Below, piece by piece: positions 59,635 to 64,000 of a stretch of 64,000 nucleotides of DNA. Below the pieces are notes generated by a model. It did no database searches. It was not told the origin of the DNA and saw nothing but the letters and a program-made list of their open reading frames with translations. Source of the DNA: Pseudonocardia benzenivorans CB1190 (GTDB lineage Bacteria; Actinomycetota; Actinomycetes; Mycobacteriales; Pseudonocardiaceae); the NCBI RefSeq assembly GCF_000196675.2, contig NC_015312.1:5348501-5412500 (forward strand), given 5' to 3'. The position numbers and the translations under genes are program-made. Positions within the stretch are counted from its first letter, which is position 1; every line of letters starts with the position of its first letter.

Positions 59635-60461
59635 CCTCCACCGTCCGCCGCGCGGGCCGCGGCGAACCCGTGGTCCTGTTGCACCCCTTGGCCTTGTCCG
59701 GCGCCGTGTGGGGCGAGTTCGCCACCCGGCTCGTCGCCGCCGGGTTCGACGTCGTCGCCCCCGACGCCCGCGGCCACGGCGCCGAACCCGCCCCCTGGGA
59801 CGGCGCCCCGTTCAGCATCGCCGACCTCGCCGACGACGTCGCCACCCTGCTCGACGACCTCGGCGTCGACCGCGCGCACGTCGTCGGCATGTCGATGGGC
59901 GGCAGCATCGCCGTCGAGCTGGCCGCACGTCATCCCGGGCGCGTCGACCGGCTGGTCCTCGCCGACACCACCGCCTGGTACGGCCCCAACGCCCCCGCCG
60001 CCTGGACCGAACGCGCCGCCCGCGCGGTCGGGGTGCCCCGTCGTCGGCAGATCCCGTTCCAGACCGACCGCTGGTTCACCGACGAGTTCGTCCGCACCGC
60101 CCACGACGAGGTGCGCCGAGTCGCCGCCGTGTTCACCGCGACCGACTCGCTCGCCCATGCCGCCGCCTGCCGCGCCCTCGGTGCCCTCGACGCCCGGGAG
60201 CGGCTCGCCTCGATCACCGCGCCGACGCTCGTGCTCACCGGCGAGGAGGACCTCGCGACGCCGCCGTCGATGGGCCGTGCGCTCGCCGACGGCATCCCCG
60301 GCAGCCGGTTCGAGCTGCTCCCGGCCCTGCGGCACATGTCGCTCGTCGAACGCCCCGCGCTCGCCGCCGTCGTCGCCGCGCACCTGCGCGGGGCCGCGGC
60401 GCCGGACCTGTCCGATGTGGACTGCGGCTGCGCCGCGCACGCCGAGGAGGTGGTCGTGTGA
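59631..60461 (+). CDS. Alpha/beta hydrolase (N-formylmaleamate deformylase/enol-lactonase-like)
   Basis: 276 aa. Nucleophile Ser88 in VGMSMGGS, catalytic His in LRHMSLVERP (about 245), GEEDLATPPS. PcaD- or NicD-type hydrolase. Sits directly between the amidohydrolase and the molybdenum hydroxylase genes, overlapping both by 4 bp (ATGA, GTGA). A CGC motif at the C-terminus (DVDCGCAAH) is unusual. Confidence 0.87.
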   Translation: MTSTVRRAGRGEPVVLLHPLALSGAVWGEFATRLVAAGFDVVAPDARGHGAEPAPWDGAPFSIADLADDVATLLDDLGVDRAHVVGMSMGGSIAVELAARHPGRVDRLVLADTTAWYGPNAPAAWTERAARAVGVPRRRQIPFQTDRWFTDEFVRTAHDEVRRVAAVFTATDSLAHAAACRALGALDARERLASITAPTLVLTGEEDLATPPSMGRALADGIPGSRFELLPALRHMSLVERPALAAVVAAHLRGAAAPDLSDVDCGCAAHAEEVVV

Positions 60462-61345
60462 AACCCGGCCGGTTCACCTACCACGCCCCCCGCAGCGTCG
60501 ACGAGGCCCTCGCGGTACTCGGGCAGCACGCCGGTGACGCGAAGGTCCTCGCCGGCGGGCAGAGCCTCGTGCCGCTGCTGAACTTCCGGGTCGCCGAACC
60601 CGGGCACCTCGTCGACGTCAACCGGCTCCCCGGCCTGTCCGAGCCCGTGCGCACCGCGACCGGCTGGCACGTCCCCGCCCTCGTGCGGCAGCGCGCCGTC
60701 GAACGCTCGGCGGCGCTGACCGGCGCGTTCCCGCTGCTCGGCAGGGCCCTGCACGAGGTCGCGCACCCCCAGATCCGCAACCGCGGCACCCTCTGCGGCA
60801 GCCTCGCCCACGCCGACGCCGCCGCCGAGCTGCCCGCCGTCGTCACCGCGCTCGACGGGCGGCTGCGCATCGCGTCGCCCCGCGGCGAGCGGACCGTCGC
60901 CGCCGCGGACTTCTTCGTCTTCCACCTCACCACCGCGCTGGAGGACGACGAGTTGCTGCTCGGCGTCGACCTCGACGACCTGCCCGCCGGCACCACCACG
61001 TCGTTCCACGAGTTCGCGGGTCGCCGCGGCGACTTCGCGCTCGCCGCGGTCGCCGGACAGGCCACCCGCGACACCCGCGGCGTCGTCACCCGGTGCCGGC
61101 TGGTCGCCGCCGGGGTCGCCGGCACGCCGCTGCGGCTGCGGGCCGCCGAGGACGTGCTGCTCGGCGCCCGCCTCGACGACTCCGCGCTCGCCGCCGCCAC
61201 CCGCGCCGCCGCCCGCGAGGCCCGGCCCACCGGCGACGTCCACGCCTCCGCCGGCTACCGCCGCGACCTGGTCGGGACACTCACCCGCCGGGTCCTCGCC
61301 GACATCGCCGCCGCCGTCCCCACCGAGGAGCTGACCCATGCCTGA
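60458..61345 (+). CDS. Molybdenum hydroxylase FAD-binding (medium) subunit
   Basis: 295 aa. FAD_binding_5 with LAGGQSLVPLLNFRVAEPGHLVDVNRL and NRGTLCGSLAHADAAAELPAVV (FAD loops), then a CO_deh_flav_C domain. Equivalent to CoxM/NdhF. Transfers electrons from the Fe-S subunit to an outside acceptor or FAD. Start GTG overlaps the hydrolase stop; the end overlaps the small subunit by 8 bp. Confidence 0.93.
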   Translation: MKPGRFTYHAPRSVDEALAVLGQHAGDAKVLAGGQSLVPLLNFRVAEPGHLVDVNRLPGLSEPVRTATGWHVPALVRQRAVERSAALTGAFPLLGRALHEVAHPQIRNRGTLCGSLAHADAAAELPAVVTALDGRLRIASPRGERTVAAADFFVFHLTTALEDDELLLGVDLDDLPAGTTTSFHEFAGRRGDFALAAVAGQATRDTRGVVTRCRLVAAGVAGTPLRLRAAEDVLLGARLDDSALAAATRAAAREARPTGDVHASAGYRRDLVGTLTRRVLADIAAAVPTEELTHA

Positions 61346-61829
61346 CCAGGACGAACCCGTCTGGGTCGACACCACCGTCAACGGTGTCCGGCACGAGGAG
61401 GTCGTCGACGCGCGCACCACGCTCGCCGACTTCCTGCGCGGCCGGCTGCGGCTCACCGGCACCCACGTCGGCTGCGAGCACGGCGTCTGCGGTGCCTGCA
61501 CCGTCATCGTCGACGGCGCCGCCGTCCGCTCCTGCCTCATGCTCGCCGTCCAGGCCGACGGCGCCGTCGTCGAGACCGTCGAGGGCCTCACCGACGACCC
61601 GGGTGACCTCACCCCGCTGCAGGACGCCTTCTCCCGCCACCACGCCGTCCAATGTGGATTCTGCACGAGCGGGTTCCTGATGAGCACCACCGCGGCGCTG
61701 CGCGAAGGCCCCGTCACCGACGAGGCACAGGCCCGGGACGTGTTGTCCGGCAACATCTGCCGCTGCACCGGCTACACCGGCATGGTCGCGGCGCTGCTCG
61801 AGGTCGGAGGCACTCGTGACGACCACTGA
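61338..61829 (+). CDS. Molybdenum hydroxylase 2Fe-2S (small) subunit
   Basis: 163 aa. Plant-type cluster GCEHGVCGACTVIVDG with Cys ligands (45, 50, 53, 65 region), and the second cluster in QCGFCTSG and CRCTGYT. This is the CoxS/NdhS pattern. Electrons pass from the Mo centre through it to the flavin subunit. It overlaps the previous and next genes. Confidence 0.95.
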   Translation: MPDQDEPVWVDTTVNGVRHEEVVDARTTLADFLRGRLRLTGTHVGCEHGVCGACTVIVDGAAVRSCLMLAVQADGAVVETVEGLTDDPGDLTPLQDAFSRHHAVQCGFCTSGFLMSTTAALREGPVTDEAQARDVLSGNICRCTGYTGMVAALLEVGGTRDDH

Positions 61830-64000
61830 ACCCCGCACGCAGAAGATGATCGGCGCGTCCGTCCTGCGCCGCGAGGACCGGCGGCTGCTCACCGGCGCCG
61901 CCACCTACCTCGACGACCTGGAGCTGCCGGGCTGCTACGAGGCCGCGTTCGTGCGCAGCCCGCACGCCGCCGCCCGGATCGTCTCCATCGACACCTCCGC
62001 CGCCGCCGCGATGCCCGGCGTCCTCGGGGTGTGGACCGGCGCCGACCTGCCCGAGATCGCCAAGGGCATCCCGCCCAAGGTCGTGCACCCCCAGCTGCGC
62101 GACGTCCCCCGGGTGCCGCTGCCCGCCGACTTCGTCAAGTTCGTCGGGGAACCCGTGGCGGTCGTCGTCGCCACCTCGCGCTACGTCGCCGAGGACGCCC
62201 TCGACCTCGTCGAGGTCGAGTACGACGTGCTGCCGGCGGTCTCGTCGACGGGCGCGGCGCTCGCCGCCTCCGCGCCGCTCGTGCACGAAGGCGCAGAGAA
62301 CAACATCGCGATCCACGTCGTCCAGACCGCGGGCGATCCCGCTGCCGCCATGGACGCGGCGCCGCACCGGCTGCGCGAGCGGTTCACCGTCGCCCGCGGC
62401 GGCGGCCACTCCATGGAGACGCGCGGCGTCGCCGCCCGCTTCGACCCCACCACCGAGCAGCTCGTCGTCTGGGACACCACCCAGTCGCCGCACTACGTCC
62501 GCAACACCCTCGCATACCTCTACGACATGCCCGAGGACGGCATCCGCGTCGTCGCCCCGCCCGACGTGGGCGGCGGCTTCGGGCCGAAGGCGCAGTTCTA
62601 CGGCGAGGAGGCGGTCATCCCGTGGGTCGCGCGGCTGCTGCGCAACCCGGTCAAGTGGGTCGAGGACCGTCGCGAGAACTTCGTCGCGACCATGATGGAG
62701 CGGACGCAGGTCCACGACGTCGAGATCGGGTTCGACGACGACGGCCACATCCTCGCGATCCGCAACGTCTTCGAGCACGACCAGGGCGCCTACTGCGCGG
62801 GCCTGCAGGTCCCGATGATCACCCTGTCGACGCTGCCCGGCCAGTACCGCATCCCGAACATCCACACCGAGCTGATCGCCTGCTACACCAACATGGTCCC
62901 CACCAGCTCCGTGCGCGGGGCGGGCCGGCCGCAGGCGGTCGTCGCGATGGAACGGATGGTCGACCGCGCGGCCGAGCACCTGGGCATGGACCCGGTGGAG
63001 TTCCGGCGTCGCAACCTGGTGCAGGCCGACGAGTTCCCCTACCGCGTGGGCCTGACGTTCCGCGACGGCAGCCCGCTCACCTACGACAGCGGCAACTTCC
63101 CGCTGCTGCTGGAGAAGACGCTCTCCGCCTTCCGCTACGAGGAGCAGCGCTCGCTCCAGGCCGCCGCCCGTGCCGAGGGACGACTCGTCGGCATCGGGAT
63201 CGCCGCCTACGTCGAGGGCTGCGGGCTCGGCCCCTACGAGGGCTCCCGCTACCGACTGCTCAACGACGGCACCGTCCTCGTGACGCTCGCCGCCGCGCCG
63301 CAGGGCCAGGGCTACGAGACGGTCTACGCCCAGATCGCCGCCGACGCGCTCGGCATGGACATGGACCTCATCCGCGTCACGACGGGTGACACCAGCCGGA
63401 TCCCGTTCGGGCAGGGCACCTTCGCCTCACGCAACACCGCCACCGCCGGGCCCGCGACGTTGCAGGCCGGGCAGGAGATGCGCGGCAAGCTGCTGCAGGT
63501 CGCCGAGGCCATGCTCAAGACGAGCGCCGCGTCGCTGACCATCCGCGGCAACCGCGTCGAGGTCACCGACGACCCCACCCGCAGCGTCAGCCTGCGCGAC
63601 ATCGCCGGGGCGGCCAACGTCGGCAAGCACGGCATCACCCTCGCCCCCGGAATCCTCCCGGGGCTGGAGACGACCGTCTACTTCGCACCCGAACGCGCCG
63701 CCTACGCCAGCGGCACCCACGCCGTCGCCGTCGAGATCGACCCGGAGACCGGCGCCATCGACGTCCTGCGCTACGTCATCGGGCACGACTGCGGCAACGT
63801 CATGAACCCGATGCTCGTCGACGGGCAGGTGCTCGGCGGGTTCGCCCACGGTGTCGGCAACGCCATGTACGAGGAGCCGTTCTACGACGAGACCGGCCAG
63901 CCGCAGAGCACGAGCTACCTCGACTACAGCCTGCCGTCGTCGATGGAGGTACCGCCCGTCGAGCTGGTGCACATCCACACCCCCAGCCCTCTCAACCCGT
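61816..64000 (+). CDS. Molybdenum hydroxylase large (catalytic) subunit, partial
   Basis: The frame runs from the GTG at 61816 through the window end, about 728 codons, so the last 30-60 residues (with the catalytic Glu) are missing. Mo-cofactor domains: ATYLDDLELPGC start, GGGFGPK (MPT binding) and SSVRGAGRPQ, the active-site loop. The CO dehydrogenase signature AYRCSFR is absent; this loop is the form II type (AYRGAGR), seen in hydroxylases of N-heterocycles and furoyl-CoA-type substrates. GTG overlaps coxS by 14 bp. Confidence 0.93.
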   Translation, partial: MTTTEPRTQKMIGASVLRREDRRLLTGAATYLDDLELPGCYEAAFVRSPHAAARIVSIDTSAAAAMPGVLGVWTGADLPEIAKGIPPKVVHPQLRDVPRVPLPADFVKFVGEPVAVVVATSRYVAEDALDLVEVEYDVLPAVSSTGAALAASAPLVHEGAENNIAIHVVQTAGDPAAAMDAAPHRLRERFTVARGGGHSMETRGVAARFDPTTEQLVVWDTTQSPHYVRNTLAYLYDMPEDGIRVVAPPDVGGGFGPKAQFYGEEAVIPWVARLLRNPVKWVEDRRENFVATMMERTQVHDVEIGFDDDGHILAIRNVFEHDQGAYCAGLQVPMITLSTLPGQYRIPNIHTELIACYTNMVPTSSVRGAGRPQAVVAMERMVDRAAEHLGMDPVEFRRRNLVQADEFPYRVGLTFRDGSPLTYDSGNFPLLLEKTLSAFRYEEQRSLQAAARAEGRLVGIGIAAYVEGCGLGPYEGSRYRLLNDGTVLVTLAAAPQGQGYETVYAQIAADALGMDMDLIRVTTGDTSRIPFGQGTFASRNTATAGPATLQAGQEMRGKLLQVAEAMLKTSAASLTIRGNRVEVTDDPTRSVSLRDIAGAANVGKHGITLAPGILPGLETTVYFAPERAAYASGTHAVAVEIDPETGAIDVLRYVIGHDCGNVMNPMLVDGQVLGGFAHGVGNAMYEEPFYDETGQPQSTSYLDYSLPSSMEVPPVELVHIHTPSPLNP

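Noticed and set aside
61816..64000. Large subunit as CO dehydrogenase (CoxL form I)
   Set aside because: The active-site loop reads SVRGAGRPQ, not AYRCSFR; the enzyme is a form II-type hydroxylase. Cox labels describe architecture only.

Overview
The window is GC-rich throughout and dense with genes, with GTG starts, many 4-bp ATGA/GTGA overlaps and -10 boxes of the TANNNT type directly in front of start codons. Together with families such as DUF5709, DUF1707, paired bPH_2 membrane proteins, a LytR-CpsA-Psr protein and Orn next to tRNA-His, this points to an actinobacterium. Pseudonocardia or a relative is my guess from general impression; the sequence does not prove it. It looks like ordinary chromosome with a catabolic cluster at the right end. 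No phage, transposase, CRISPR array, rRNA or replication origin was seen.

Region 1 (1-16 kb): tandem MDR-type quinone oxidoreductases, a molybdopterin/flavin electron-transfer pair, redox repair genes (MsrA, a GNAT-OsmC fusion) and a uracil-DNA glycosylase-like gene. A leftward tal-dps-ctaD-orf group follows. Next comes an accessory stretch of ABM monooxygenases, two paralogous TetR regulators, a short-chain dehydrogenase and a LysR regulator. Five related palindromes in front of several of these genes suggest a small TetR regulon.

Region 2 (16-50 kb): mostly housekeeping and cell envelope. It holds a CobW GTPase, PfkB kinase, PHP and CYTH-CHAD proteins, a GlcD-type oxidase, menC coupled to a Baeyer-Villiger-type monooxygenase, and a siderophore-interacting protein. 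An OmpR two-component system, UppP, an LCP ligase, CtaG, two polyprenol-type glycosyltransferases, acyl-CoA genes, PH-domain proteins, a HerA-like ATPase, Orn, and tRNA-His and tRNA-Lys follow. Two intergenic repeat families occur here: a 50-bp stem-loop unit in five copies, and a 32-bp palindrome in two copies (one at 13.2 kb between genes, one inside a reading frame).

Region 3 (50-64 kb, running off the end): an apparent catabolic cluster. UbiX and a cysteine amidohydrolase run leftward. Divergently there is an ABC importer, UbiD, a GntR regulator, an MFS exporter-like protein, a LysR regulator, an ACMSD-like amidohydrolase, an alpha/beta hydrolase and the three subunits of a molybdenum hydroxylase. 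The mix resembles picolinate/nicotinate catabolism (Mo hydroxylase, amidohydrolase-type decarboxylase, deformylase, maleamate amidase) joined to a prenyl-FMN decarboxylase. The substrate is probably a (di)carboxylated heteroaromatic acid, but this is inference.
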